A stretch of 64,000 bases of DNA from assembly GCF_964291045.1 (NCBI RefSeq), contig NZ_OZ197277.1:1116001-1180000 (forward strand). Reading direction: 5' to 3'. Source of the DNA: PALSA-1444 sp964291045 (GTDB taxonomy: Bacteria > Chlamydiota > Chlamydiia > Chlamydiales > Rhabdochlamydiaceae). Positions 20,701 through 30,072 of this stretch are shown here, piece by piece (the first letter of the stretch is position 1; each line of letters starts with the position of its first letter). The notes beneath the pieces are model-generated. The model made no database searches. It was given only the letters and a program-made list of their open reading frames with translations, and was not told the origin of the DNA. The position numbers and the translations under genes are program-made.

Positions 20701-22600
20701 CTTCTTCCTTATTTTCAAGCTCTAGAGCAATCTGTAACGCCTTTTCATAGTATTCGATTGCCTTACTATACTCCCTTAAAATAGAATATACGCTTCCTAA
20801 ATTTTCATAGGCCTTTCCTTCTCCTGATTTGTCCTCAAGCTCCAAAGCAATTTCTAATTTCTTTTCATAACATTCGATTGCCTTACTGTAATCACCTAAT
20901 TCATAATACGTATCTCCCAAATCGCTATATGCAATGAATACCTCTTCTTTATTTTCAAGCTCTAGAGCAATCTGTAACGCCTTCTCATAGTATTCGATTG
21001 CCTTACTATACTCACTACAATTAGAGTGTATGGATCCTAAATAGCTGTAAGCATCCTTTGCCCCCTCTTGGTCTTCAAGCTCTAAAGCGATTTCTAATCC
21101 TTTTTCAGAGTATTCAATTGCCTTGCTGTGTTCCCTTAAAGCAGAATACATCAATCCCAACCACCTATAAATATCCTTTTCTTCTTCTTGATCTTCAAGT
21201 TCCAAAGCAATGTCTAATCTTTTCTCAGAGTATTTGATTACCTTACTGTATTCCTCTAAATTAAAATAAGCATTTTCTAAATTTCTATAGGCCTTTTCTT
21301 CTCTTAATTGGTCTTTAAGCTCTAAAGCAATTTTTAAAGCTTTCTCACCGCATTCACTTGCCTTACTGTACTCCTTTAAATCACAATAAGCATTTCCTAA
21401 ATCTAGATAAATATCCCCTTCTCTTAGTTGGTCTTTAAGCTCCAAAGCAATTTTTAAAGCCCTCTTACCGTATGCGATTGCCTTACTGTATTCACTTAAA
21501 TCATAATATATATTTCTTAAATTTCTATAGGCCTTTCCTTCTCTTAATTGGTCTTTAAGCTTCAAAGCAATTTTTAAAGATTTTTTATAATATTCGATTG
21601 CCTTACCATACTCATCTAAATCACAATATGCATCTCCTAAATTGAAATAGATATCCCCTTCTCTTAGTTGGTCTTTAAGCTCCAAAGCAATTTTTAAAGA
21701 TTTTTTATAGTATTCGATTGCCTTACTATACTCATCTAAATCACAATATGCATCTCCTAAATTGAAGTAGATATCCCCTTCTCTTAGTTGATCTTTAAGC
21801 TTCAAAGCAATTTTTAAAGCCTTCTCATTATATTTAATTGCCTTACTGTATTCTTCTAAATTACAATATGCGTTTCCTAAATTGAAGTAGATGTCCCCCG
21901 CTCTTAGTTGGTCTTTAAGTTCCAAAGCAATTTCTAATTCCTTCTCATAGTATTCGATTGCCTTACTGTATTCACTTAAATCGTAATATACATTTCCTAA
22001 ATTTCTATAGGCCTTTCCTTCTCTTAATTGGTCTTTAAGTTCCAAAGCAATTTTTAAAGCTCTCTCACTGTATTCGATTGCCTTACTACACTCTTTTAAA
22101 TCACAATAAGCATTTCCTAAATCTAGATAAGCATCCCCCTCTCTTAGTTGGTCTTTAAGCTCCAAAGCAATTTTCAATTCTTTTTTGAAAAATTGTATCA
22201 TATTATAAGACTCTTCTACAAAATTGATAGATCGATCTGGATTCCTTGCTACTTGGTTATCTTGAATATTGCAATCTTTGTCCTTATTCGATATTTCTTG
22301 TAATGAATCTTGTTTATTTTGCAGTTGAAAAACATATTCTTTTGAAATTAACTTAAAGATATTTCCTTTTTCTAAAAGATAGGGATGGGCTTGAATCTCT
22401 TGATCTAAATGGAGAATATTTCCTTCATATTTTCTTCCTTTCTTCAGCTTATGCTGTAACACTTCTTGAACCTTCATAATAGTCTGTGGAGTTAGATTCA
22501 GAAGAGAGTAAACCTTAATTTTTTGATTGAAGAGATTAAAATAAGGTAAAGAAATCTTAGCTAGTCCTGCTTCCTTGAAATTTTTTGTAGAAATTCCCAT
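17798..22600 (-). CDS. TPR-CHAT protease-like protein C (very long TPR array)
   Basis: This is the largest paralogue at 1600 residues. It starts MGISTKNFKEAGLAKISL with AGGAG (TGAGGAGTTAAAG) upstream. After the N-domain (1-95) and a short linker, with no winged helix, about 26 TPRs of 40 residues fill 125-1170. Many are almost copies of one another, for example SKAIEYYEKALKIALELKDQ with small changes. The RRSRVLSSLLSQK bridge and CHAT domain follow, with HFACHG (His 1455) and SACHLGRG (Cys 1507). Such a long, homogeneous array is typical of TPR solenoids that grow and shrink by unequal recombination. It is expected to be cytosolic unless the N-domain is a secretion signal. The ligand is unknown. 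Confidence 0.9.
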   Translation of the reverse strand: MGISTKNFKEAGLAKISLPYFNLFNQKIKVYSLLNLTPQTIMKVQEVLQHKLKKGRKYEGNILHLDQEIQAHPYLLEKGNIFKLISKEYVFQLQNKQDSLQEISNKDKDCNIQDNQVARNPDRSINFVEESYNMIQFFKKELKIALELKDQLREGDAYLDLGNAYCDLKECSKAIEYSERALKIALELKDQLREGKAYRNLGNVYYDLSEYSKAIEYYEKELEIALELKDQLRAGDIYFNLGNAYCNLEEYSKAIKYNEKALKIALKLKDQLREGDIYFNLGDAYCDLDEYSKAIEYYKKSLKIALELKDQLREGDIYFNLGDAYCDLDEYGKAIEYYKKSLKIALKLKDQLREGKAYRNLRNIYYDLSEYSKAIAYGKRALKIALELKDQLREGDIYLDLGNAYCDLKEYSKASECGEKALKIALELKDQLREEKAYRNLENAYFNLEEYSKVIKYSEKRLDIALELEDQEEEKDIYRWLGLMYSALREHSKAIEYSEKGLEIALELEDQEGAKDAYSYLGSIHSNCSEYSKAIEYYEKALQIALELENKEEVFIAYSDLGDTYYELGDYSKAIECYEKKLEIALELEDKSGEGKAYENLGSVYSILREYSKAIEYYEKALQIALELENKEEEGLTYSDLGATYYNSSNYTKAIEYYEKALKITLDLKDKVREEEAYRKLGYIYFILKKYSKATEYHEKSLEIAVQLEDQKKEEAYYNLGIGYQNLGDYSKAIECHEKGLEIAVQLEDQKKEEEAYYNLGIGHQNLGDYSKAIECHEKSLEIAVQLEDRKKEERSYYNLGNAYYALRDTRKGIECYKKVLKIAIELKDQEREENAYSKLGDAYFELRKYLKSIDCHEKSLKIAIELKDQEKEGAVYGNLGNVHYGLGKYHQAIEYYKKELEISLLLKNQKEEGRAYCNLGASYESLGKYNEAIEYYKKILKISLELKDQRLERATYCNLGITYESLGESYRAIECYEKDLKISLELKDQVRTAESYNHLGDSYLSLKDCFKAIEYYERALKIALEFKNQVKKKETYSNLGCAYCELGEYHKAIEFHEKHLKIALDLKDQLSEGCAYGNLGNAYYCLGEDYKALEYYKKAFKIAKEQDSSIQDELVTYPSLGKVYNRLGERDKAEESFHQGIKVLEVLQRNTKETQWQITLFERWSHCFETFEKILLLQNRNDDALEVSDKRRSRVLSSLLSQKLLLKENQGSSFSLQQMEELAKQLHTYFIIYSLVPFKSTNMTIHAWVISSDGKPVQSISLPIPSRCFLESDQVFKNFPYKTEIKRPLSNRNNISNTLGEKTSSQLFDEKLVSWYDLLITPLESYFPLPNSGEVLTFIPDGFLAHLPFGAFYNTKQDKYLIEKYPISIAPSIQVLSLLNQFPKVFSNQALLIGNPKTPVKRQNNLTHSELEVREVVAPLMHTPDDNVLTQEEATVKNVFKYASHARCIHFACHGIADQKPLDDPYSVFEGFFKLAPDEKHPLGELHAKEVNSLELKADLIFMSACHLGRGNLQKEGSIGPIWSFLGAGARSTIASYWPLPEGEMTVKMVDTFYRHYLGIKTPKLGKAHALQQAVLMAMKIERKKPRQWGAFFLSGLTE
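20200..22170. repeat. 120-bp tandem DNA repeats encoding the TPRs of gene C
   Basis: Successive 120-base units within gene C stay recognisable at DNA level. Examples are the near-identical blocks at about 20221-20340, 20341-20460 and 20461-20577, and the run at 21300-22170 with the phrases TTGGTCTTTAAG and GATTGCCTTACTGTA repeated at the same phase. One unit equals one TPR. Open frames on the opposite strand of this block are by-products of the repetition. Confidence 0.8.
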
Positions 22601-22957
22601 CTTTAACTCCTCATGCTTTCAATAAATCATTGAACACTAAGCATAAATCTATATTTAGTCAATATTTTTTAATCCTGAAATGAGTATATGACATAGCCGA
22701 GAATAAAAATTCTTCTAACAGTTAAAATAGCTTTGTAAATTAAAAAATAACTGTATTTTCATTTTTTTATGGATAGGATCCATTTTTTGCTATAGGAAAA
22801 ATTAATATGAATAATCGCTCCTTTTTTGAAAGAGCAGGGATGCTCTTTATCGCATTTCTTGATCAAGTTATAACATTTTTTACTATCTGCTATACCATCT
22901 ATTAACACTCTATCTTATTGCAGCTAAAAGACATACATCTTGAATAACAACCTCGCA
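22601..22957. other. Intergenic region between TPR-CHAT genes C and D
   Basis: There is no gene of credible length. It holds an 8-bp hairpin (AAAGAGCA at 22829-22836 with TGCTCTTT at 22841-22848) without a following T-run, so I do not call it a terminator. A 32-codon plus-strand frame at about 22807 has no supporting ribosome site. Confidence 0.4.
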
Positions 22958-25900
22958 TCACCTCATCAATCCTGATAGAAAAAAGGCTCCCCATTGACGG
23001 GGTTTATTTCGCTCTGTTTGCATTGCCATCAACACTGCTTGCTGCAATGCCTGGGCTTTACCAAGTTTTGGAGTTTTAATCCCTAAATAGTGCCTATAGA
23101 ATGTATCAACCATCTTAACTGTCATCTCTCCTTCAGGGAGTGGCCAGTAACTGGCAATTGTTGATCTAGCTCCAGCTCCAACAAATGACCATATTGGACC
23201 AATGCTTCCCTCTTTTTGAAGATTGCCTCTTCCTAAATGGCAGGCACTCATAAAAACAAGATCGGCTTTGAGCTCAAGTGAATTCACTTCTTTAGCATGA
23301 AGCTCTCCTAAGGGATGCTTTTCATCAGGGGCTAGCTTAAAAAACCCTTCAAAAACAGAGTGAGGATCGTCTGGTGGTTTTTGCTGAGCCATTCCGTGGG
23401 CTGCAATATGAATCCATTTAGAATGAGGAGCATATTTAAAGATATTCTCTATAGTTGCCTCTTTTTGAGTGAGGACATGTTTATCAAAGTGATTCATCAA
23501 TGGGGCAAGGGTAGTACGTATTTCCATCTCAGAATATGTTAACTTATTATCTGCTGCTATTGGCGTTGCGGGATTTCCCATTAAAAGAGCTTGCTCTGAA
23601 AATGCGTTCGGAAATTGATCTAGAAGAGAGAGCACTTGAATAGAAGGAGCCACTGTAACCGGATATTTTTCGATAAGATATTTATCTTCTGCTCCATGAT
23701 AAAATGCTCCAAAAGGAAGATGGGCTAAAAAGCCATCGGGAATAAAGGTTAGTGTCTCTAAAGAATCTTTAGAGGGAAGATAAGTCTCTAGAGGAGCTAT
23801 GAAAATGTCATACCAAGAAGAGAGCTTTTCATCAAAGAGCTGACTGGGTTGCTTTTCTCCTCTTTTAGGACGTTTAATTTCCGCTTGATAGGGAAACGTT
23901 TTAAAAATTTGATCTACCTGTGAAAAAGTATCTTCTGCAATAGGTAGGATAACCGATTGAAGGGGTTTATCCTTAGACGAAAGGACCCAAGCGCGAATAG
24001 ATAAATCCTCTGCATTAAAGAAGGCAAGAGAATAAACAATGAAAACCGTATGGAGTTTTTTAGCTAGCTCCTGCATCTTTTGAAATGAAAGCACTGAATC
24101 TAGATTTTGCTTTAAGAAGAGTTTTTGAGAAAGAAGAGAAGAGAGAGCTCTAGAGCGTCTCCTATCAGAAATCTCTAATGCTTCTTCATTTCTGCTTTGA
24201 CATAATAACATTCTTTCAAGTGCTATATAAGAGAGGGACCACTGCTCAAAAAATGTCACCTGCCACTGCGACTCTTTTAAATTTTGCTGAAGATGGGCTA
24301 CAACGTTAATATTTTTATGAAAATATTCTTCTGCTTTACTATCCTCACCTAAATGACGATGTATACTTCCTAAATTACCGTAAGCTCTCGCTTTTTCAAC
24401 CTCATTATTCAGTTCTAAAGCGATACTTAAGTGCTCCTCATAGCACTTTATCGCATGATAAAACTTCCCTAAAGAATAATAAGCATTTCCTAGATTGCAA
24501 TAAGAGTTTCCCTCTCCTAAACGCTGTTTAAATTTTAGTGTAATCTGTAAGGCTTTTCTATGATAATCAATAGCTTTTTGGTATTTACCTAAAGAGTCAT
24601 AAACATTTCCTAAAGCGCAGTACACTTGCCCTTGTGTGACTTCACTGTTAAGTGCTAAAGCAATAGCCAAGTGCTTTTCATGATACTCAAGTGCTTTTGT
24701 AAACTCACCTAAATCATCATAGACAATTCCCAAGCTACCATAAACCTTTCCTTCTCCTTCTTGGTCTTTAAGATGAAGAGCTATAATTAAATGCTTCTCA
24801 TAGTGCTCAATTGCTTTATGCATCTCTCCTAAAGTGTAGTAGGTATTGCCTAAATTATGATAAGCGTCTCCTATTCCTTGTTGAGTTTGAACCTCTAAAG
24901 CAATTTTTAAATATTTATTTTGTAATTCTATTGACTTAAGATATTTTCCTAAAGAGTGATAACTATTTCCTAAATCACGGTAAGCACTTCCCTCCCCTAC
25001 TCGGTCTTCTAGCTTTAAAGCAATTGTCAAACTTTTTTCGTGATACTCTATCGCTTGTTGAATATCATCTAATTTAAAACAGATGCTTCCTAATTTGCCA
25101 TAAGCCATCCCCTCTCCTCTTAGGTCTTTAAGTTCGTTAGCAAGACTTAAATGTTTTTTATGAAAAAATATTGCTTGAGGATACTTTTCTAAAGAGCTGT
25201 AAACAGTTCCTAGGTCACTAGAAGCTCTTGCTTCTCCCATATAATCTTGAAGAGATTGGGCAATCTCCAAATATTTTTTATAACATTCTTCTGCTTGATT
25301 AAATTCTCTTAACTCGTAATAAGCATCTCCTAGATTGCTATAAGCCTTTCCCTCTCCTGTAGAGTCCCTAAGATGCTCAGCTAAATTTAAATATTTTTTG
25401 TATTGATCAATTGCTTGATAGAGCTCTCCTAAAGACTTATAAGCATTTCCTAGGTTACAATAAGCTGCTCCCTCTCCTATCTGATCTTTAAACGTTTTAG
25501 CAATTTTTAAATGTTGGTTATGGCAATTGATCGCTTCATGAGGATTTTTTACAGATAAGTAAGCATTTCCCAACTCGCTATAAATGATCCCTTCTTCTCT
25601 TATGTCTTGATTTTCCTGAGCTATTTTTAAACGATATTGATGATGCTGGACTGCTTGATAGTGCTTATCTAAAATATCTTGAGTATAGTGTTCTTTATTG
25701 CTTGGCACATTCATATAGGCAACATTGTAGCCTTTTTTTGTATTTGCTATTTTTTGTAATTCAAAAGCCTCTTTCTCTGATATTAAGTTATAAACATTAT
25801 CAACTTTTTTAAGATAAGAATTTATTTTAATTTCTTGAAATAACTTATCAATCATTCCATTGTATTTTTTTTCTTTAGTTTCTAATTCAAATATTAATTG

Positions 25901-26032
25901 AACTCTGGCTACACCTTCTGGCGTTTGATCAGAAAAAAAATAAAGCCGTGTTTTATGGCCTGGTGAATAAGAAGCATCCAGAGGAATTTTCGTGAGTCCC
26001 GCCTGAGTTAAAACCTGAGTAGATACATCCAT
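22958..26032 (-). CDS. TPR-CHAT protease-like protein D
   Basis: I use the ATG at 26032 (MDVSTQVLTQAGLTKIPL). An in-frame ATG lies four codons upstream, but the GAGGTT that would act as ribosome site lies between the two ATGs, and gene F has the same ATGAGGTTATAA-ATG context, where the first ATG is not usable. The product is 1024 residues. It has an N-domain (1-90), no winged helix, about 12 TPRs (125-610), a DRRRSRALSSLLSQK bridge, then CHAT with HIAAHG (His about 879) and SACHLGRG (Cys about 931). AAHG replaces the usual ACHG before the catalytic His; the His itself is kept. The segment RPKRGEKQPSQLFDEKLSSW is shared with E and F. Confidence 0.88.
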   Translation of the reverse strand: MDVSTQVLTQAGLTKIPLDASYSPGHKTRLYFFSDQTPEGVARVQLIFELETKEKKYNGMIDKLFQEIKINSYLKKVDNVYNLISEKEAFELQKIANTKKGYNVAYMNVPSNKEHYTQDILDKHYQAVQHHQYRLKIAQENQDIREEGIIYSELGNAYLSVKNPHEAINCHNQHLKIAKTFKDQIGEGAAYCNLGNAYKSLGELYQAIDQYKKYLNLAEHLRDSTGEGKAYSNLGDAYYELREFNQAEECYKKYLEIAQSLQDYMGEARASSDLGTVYSSLEKYPQAIFFHKKHLSLANELKDLRGEGMAYGKLGSICFKLDDIQQAIEYHEKSLTIALKLEDRVGEGSAYRDLGNSYHSLGKYLKSIELQNKYLKIALEVQTQQGIGDAYHNLGNTYYTLGEMHKAIEHYEKHLIIALHLKDQEGEGKVYGSLGIVYDDLGEFTKALEYHEKHLAIALALNSEVTQGQVYCALGNVYDSLGKYQKAIDYHRKALQITLKFKQRLGEGNSYCNLGNAYYSLGKFYHAIKCYEEHLSIALELNNEVEKARAYGNLGSIHRHLGEDSKAEEYFHKNINVVAHLQQNLKESQWQVTFFEQWSLSYIALERMLLCQSRNEEALEISDRRRSRALSSLLSQKLFLKQNLDSVLSFQKMQELAKKLHTVFIVYSLAFFNAEDLSIRAWVLSSKDKPLQSVILPIAEDTFSQVDQIFKTFPYQAEIKRPKRGEKQPSQLFDEKLSSWYDIFIAPLETYLPSKDSLETLTFIPDGFLAHLPFGAFYHGAEDKYLIEKYPVTVAPSIQVLSLLDQFPNAFSEQALLMGNPATPIAADNKLTYSEMEIRTTLAPLMNHFDKHVLTQKEATIENIFKYAPHSKWIHIAAHGMAQQKPPDDPHSVFEGFFKLAPDEKHPLGELHAKEVNSLELKADLVFMSACHLGRGNLQKEGSIGPIWSFVGAGARSTIASYWPLPEGEMTVKMVDTFYRHYLGIKTPKLGKAQALQQAVLMAMQTERNKPRQWGAFFLSGLMR

Positions 26033-26079
26033 CTCTAACCTCATAAAAATTTAATTAAAAAATAATCGATTACACTTCT

Positions 26080-26662
26080 TTTCAAAAAGCTGGGAAAGAA
26101 GGGCTTAACCACTATTTTAAGTTCCAAGAACAGTATATATTTTGTACGATAGCAACGCATCAGTCAGGCCAAACCCTCTATACATTCCTAGATGATAAAC
26201 TTAAGTTAGTAGAAGAAGAATCATACTTAAATCGTATTGAAACTTTTAAAGAAGAAGAGCTTTTAATACAAGATTTTTATCAAAAATCTTGTATCTTTGG
26301 AACCTTTACTCTTTTACAAATATCCCGGTTAAAACCCCTTTTGAAATTTATAAATCTCGAATGGATATAGAAACCGCCTTTGATGCGTTTAAAAATACAC
26401 TTCAAGCTAACCCGTACCTATATGTAAAATCATCACGCTATGGAAGGGTGGATTCATTAATGATCTTGTCCTCCTGGCTTAATGGCATATGTTAAAACTT
26501 CTTTCTGGAAAAGGACTTTTATCAGAATTTTCGCTCCATGATTTACTGATCTGTTTATCTCACATTAAAAAAATCAAAATCAAGGGAGAGTGGAATTTGG
26601 CTCAAGTGACAGACAAAACAACGAAGTCATTTATTAAGCTTGGGTATGATATTACGGAATGA
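26080..26662 (+). pseudogene. IS1634/IS4-like transposase, C-terminal relic
   Basis: Three plus-strand frames in turn give consecutive parts of a DDE transposase C-terminus. The first reads LYTFLDDKLKLVEEESYLNR. The second is YKSRMDIETAFDAFKNTLQA (about 26289-26495), which holds the catalytic Glu region (RxxIExxFDxxK). The third is KLLSGKGLLSEFSLHDLLIC to the stop at 26660-26662. At least two frameshifts and a missing N-terminus show that it is dead. It sits between TPR-CHAT genes D and E. Confidence 0.75.
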
Positions 26663-26700
26663 TGCTTGATAAAATCTAAAGTCATGGTTACTAAATGGAT

Positions 26701-28802
26701 TCATTCTATCAGTCCTGATAAGAAAAAAGCTCCCCATTGACGCGGTTTATCCCGCTCTGTTTCCATTGCCATAAGAACGGCTTGCTGTAGCGCCTTGGCT
26801 TTATTAAGCTTTTGAGTATCTTTTCCTAAATAATGCTTATAAAATGTATCTACCATCTTAACTGTCATGCCTCCTTCAGGTAGTGGCCAGTAACTAGCAA
26901 TTGTTGATCTAGCTCCAGCTCCGAGAAATGACCAAATTGGACCAATGCTACCCTCTTTTTGAAGATTTCCTCTTCCTAAATGGCAGGCGCTCATGAAGAC
27001 CAGATCAGCCTTGATTGCGAGTTTATTCACCTCTTTTGCATGAAGCTCTCCTAAAGGATGCGTTTCATCAGGGGCTAACTTAAAAAACCCTTCAAAAACA
27101 GAGTGAGGGTCATCTGGCGGTTTTTGCTGAGCCATTCCGTGGGCTGCAATATGAATCCATCTAGAATGAGGGGCATATTTAAAAATATTCTCTATATTTG
27201 CATCTTTTTGAGTGAGTATATGTTGATCAAAGTTATCCATCAGCGGAGCAATAGTATCACGAACTTCTATCTCAGAGTATTTTAGCTTGTTATCTACTGC
27301 TTTTGGCGTTGTGGGATTTCCCATTAATAGCACTTGTTGAGAAGATACTTTTGGAAGTTGATCTAGAAGAGAGAGCACCTGAATAGAAGGAGCTACTGTA
27401 ACCGGATATTTTTCAATAAGATACTTTTTTTCTTGTGTATCATAAAATGCTCCAAATGGAAGGTGAGCTAAAAATCCATCAGGAATAAAGGTAAGTGTCT
27501 CTGTAGAATCTTTAGAATGAAGGTAAGACTCTAAAGGTTTAATTAAAATGTCATACCAAGACGTGAGCTTATCATCAAAGATTTGACTGGGATGTTTTTC
27601 CCCTCTTTTAGGCCGTTTTTCTTCAATTTTATAAGGAAACATTTTGAAAATTTGATCTAACTGAGTAAAAATATTATCTGGAATAGAAAGTGTAATAGTT
27701 TGAGGAGAGTCCCCTTTAGCAGAAACTATCCAACTCTTAATAGACTTACTATCATTTAGAGAAGAAAGAGAGTAGACAATAAAAACCGTCTCAAGCTTAC
27801 CTGCTAACTCCTGTACATCTTTAAATAGAAGAGCATCAAATTTTTTTATTTGACTCTCATTGAATAAATTTTTTTTATACAAAAGTTGAGAGAGGGCTCT
27901 AGAGCGCCTCTTATCGGAAATCTCTAACGCTTCTCTATTTTTACTTTGTAACAAAAATGTCTTTTCTAAGCCTATATAAGACCTTGACCAATGCTCAAAT
28001 AGTGTCACTTGCCACTTAGCTTTTTTTGCATCCTGTTGTAGGGAGGCGGCGATTTCAATGCCTTTAAGAAAACACTTTTCTGCTTGGGAATATTTACCTA
28101 AATCATGATACACACTTCCCAAATTGCCATAAGTAATCCCTTCTCCCACTCGGTCCCCAAGATTTAAAGCAATCTTTAATTTTCCTTCATAATGCTCAAT
28201 GGCTTTATATGGCTTCTTTAAAATATGATAGATATTACCTAAATTGCAATAAGCCCTCCCCTCAGCCGCTTTATTTTCACATTCTAGAGCGATTCTTAAA
28301 TCATTTTGATGATATTTTATTGCTTCAGAATACTCCCTTAATCTGTGATAAGCATTTCCTAGATTACAAGAGGCCCTACCCTCTCCTAATTGATCCTTAA
28401 GTTCTAAGGTAATCGCTAAATGCATCTTATGATAATCAATTGCTTTATCGTAGTTTCCTAACCTATGGTAAGCATTTCCCAAATTACCATAAACGTTACC
28501 TAATCCTTCTCGATCCCTATGTCTTTGATCAATCTCTAAACTCTTCTCGTAATACTCAATCGCTTTATTAGATTCTCCTAACTCATCATAAGCAATTCCC
28601 AAACTATTATAAGCCTTTCCTTTTCCTACTTCATCTCTAAGCTCTATAGCATTTATTAAATATTTTTTATTGCATTCAATTGCCTTATGAAACTCTCCTA
28701 AATAGCGATAGGCTGTTCCTAATTTGGCATAAGCTATACTTTCCTGTATCTGATCACCAAGCTCTTGACTAATGATTAGGTGCTTTTTATTGCACTCAAT
28801 TG
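26701..28802 (-). pseudogene. TPR-CHAT gene E, 3' part, cut off by an IS3-family insertion
   Basis: The frame is open from the IS boundary to the stop at 26701. It carries about five TPRs, a DKRRSRALSQLLYKK bridge and a complete CHAT domain (HIAAHG and SACHLGRG both present). It has no good start codon near the IS; the first candidate, a TTG at 28602, lies inside a TPR. Joining it to 30073-31528, after removing the 1270-bp IS and one 3-bp target copy, restores an unbroken gene of 1185 codons including stop. It encodes a protein like A and B. As it stands the CHAT part is separated from its N-domain and is probably not translated normally. Confidence 0.85.
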
Positions 28803-28863
28803 TGAAGTGGTACGGGTTGTCAAGACCAAAAATTGCAGTTTTCTAAGCTAGTAATCTCAGTTG

Positions 28864-29568
28864 TTATTTCTCTATTTTGCTTGTCCCAAAGTAGACTGCT
28901 GATGGTGTCTGATATTTAAGTCCTTGGTGAGGCCTATCTTCGTTATAAAAGTTAAAGTAGTCTTTCAGTCCAACCTTCACCTCTTTTAAGCTTTCGTATC
29001 CTTTGAGGTAAATATCTTCATACTTAACACTTCTCCAGAGCCTCTCTACAAATACATTATCCAGAGCTCTTCCTTTCCCATCCATGCTGATTTTAATCCC
29101 CTTTTTCTCTAAATGATTTGTAAACTTAAGGCTTGTAAATTGCACGCCTTGGTCTGTATTAAAAATCTCTGGAGATCTATTCTTTAACCCTCTTTGTAAA
29201 GCCTCTAGGCAAAATTCTGTATCAAGGACATTTGAAAGTTCCCATGCAATCACGTATCTACTAAACCAATCAATGATCGCAAATAGATACCCAAACCCTT
29301 TTAATAGAGGGATATAGGTGATATCTGCTGCCCATGTTTGATCTGGTTTATCAATCACCCTATTTCTTAATAAGTAAGGGAACTTTTTGAACTTCTTACT
29401 GCTTATACTTAAATTTGGCTTAGGGTAAATTGCTTCTAACCCCATCATTTGCATAGCTGTTCTAACAGCTTTTTGTCCTATATTAAACCCCTGATGTTTC
29501 ATAGCGATCGCCATTCGCCGTCTTCCACAATAGAGATGCTTAAGGTACTCTTCATCAATCGCCCTCAT
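28864..29568 (-). CDS. IS3-family transposase OrfB (integrase core)
   Basis: This is the DDE integrase half of the IS3 transposase. It has WAADITYIPL with the first Asp, FNTDQGVQFTS with the second, and DNVFVERLWRSVKYE with the Glu, ending in the family signature FNFYNEDRPHQGLKYQTP. The frame is open upstream of the ATG at 29568 and overlaps the end of orfA in the -1 frame (SERRKLIEPSTKW). At the junction is a run of nine A (CTTAAAAAAAAATTAAAG), a typical slippery site. The working enzyme is therefore probably an OrfAB fusion made by -1 frameshifting, not this ORF alone. Confidence 0.88.
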   Translation of the reverse strand: MRAIDEEYLKHLYCGRRRMAIAMKHQGFNIGQKAVRTAMQMMGLEAIYPKPNLSISSKKFKKFPYLLRNRVIDKPDQTWAADITYIPLLKGFGYLFAIIDWFSRYVIAWELSNVLDTEFCLEALQRGLKNRSPEIFNTDQGVQFTSLKFTNHLEKKGIKISMDGKGRALDNVFVERLWRSVKYEDIYLKGYESLKEVKVGLKDYFNFYNEDRPHQGLKYQTPSAVYFGTSKIEK

Positions 29569-29699
29569 CAGAAGAAGATCTTCTGCTGAGGGCTCCTGTG
29601 GCTTATAGTATAATCCCGACCTGTTTACACTCAGGAGTTCGCATTGTCTTCGCTGAGATAACCACTTAGTTGAAGGCTCTATAAGCTTCCGTCTTTCAC

Positions 29700-29996
29700 T
29701 TAAGTCAGAATCTTTAATTTTTTTTTAAGCCACTCCACTTCCATTTTTAGCCTGCCGATCTGTTCAAAAAGCTCTACTTTTTCTTTTGTCTCTAGGAGAG
29801 ACTCCCCAGAGCTTTTTGATCGTTTTTCAAAGATTCTAGGTCCTTCTTCTAAAAACTGCTTTTTCCAGCTAGACAGAAGTAAAGGATGGACTTCTAAATC
29901 TCCTGCTAACTGAGCCATTGTTTTTTCACCTTTTAAGATCTCCATGACGGCCTTAAGCTTAAATTCAGCTGAATGAACTCGTCTTTTTTTAGGCAT
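29700..29996 (-). CDS. IS3-family transposase OrfA (helix-turn-helix)
   Basis: This 98-residue protein starts MPKKRRVHSAEFKLKAV with AGGAGATAG upstream. It has the IS3 OrfA fold: an HTH (EKTMAQLAGDLEVHPLLLSSW) and a C-terminal leucine-zipper-like helix (EKVELFEQIGRLKMEVEWLKKK). It binds the IS ends and regulates or joins OrfB by frameshifting on the A-run at its own 3' end. Confidence 0.88.
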   Translation of the reverse strand: MPKKRRVHSAEFKLKAVMEILKGEKTMAQLAGDLEVHPLLLSSWKKQFLEEGPRIFEKRSKSSGESLLETKEKVELFEQIGRLKMEVEWLKKKLKILT

Positions 29997-30072
29997 TTTC
30001 TATCTCCTTTTTTAGGGAGATTATAAGCTTAAAAGTCCTTAAAAAGTGGTCCTAATTTTCCATACCATTATA

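Larger units (their letters stand above)
28803..30072 (-). mobile_element. Intact IS3-family insertion sequence (1270 bp) inside TPR-CHAT gene E
   Basis: The element has orfA and orfB in IS3 arrangement. The ends form 26-bp imperfect inverted repeats at 28803-28828 and 30047-30072, about 17 of 26 matching, both with TGGTA near the tip and GACCA at the inner edge. A 3-bp target duplication, TTG on the plus strand, lies at 28800-28802 and 30073-30075. Removing IS plus one TTG gives the codons for KAIECNKKHL, a normal TPR, so the boundaries are exact. A truncated relative occurs at 10062. Confidence 0.9.

Noticed and set aside
20200..22170. Regular 120-bp repeats considered as a CRISPR-like or non-coding array
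   Set aside because: The unit length is a multiple of three, the frame is unbroken, and each unit translates to a TPR. There are no spacers.
22807..22905. 32-codon plus-strand frame, hydrophobic C-terminal half (MNNRSFFERAGMLFIAF)
   Set aside because: No ribosome site, overlaps a hairpin, and has no similarity to anything I recognise.
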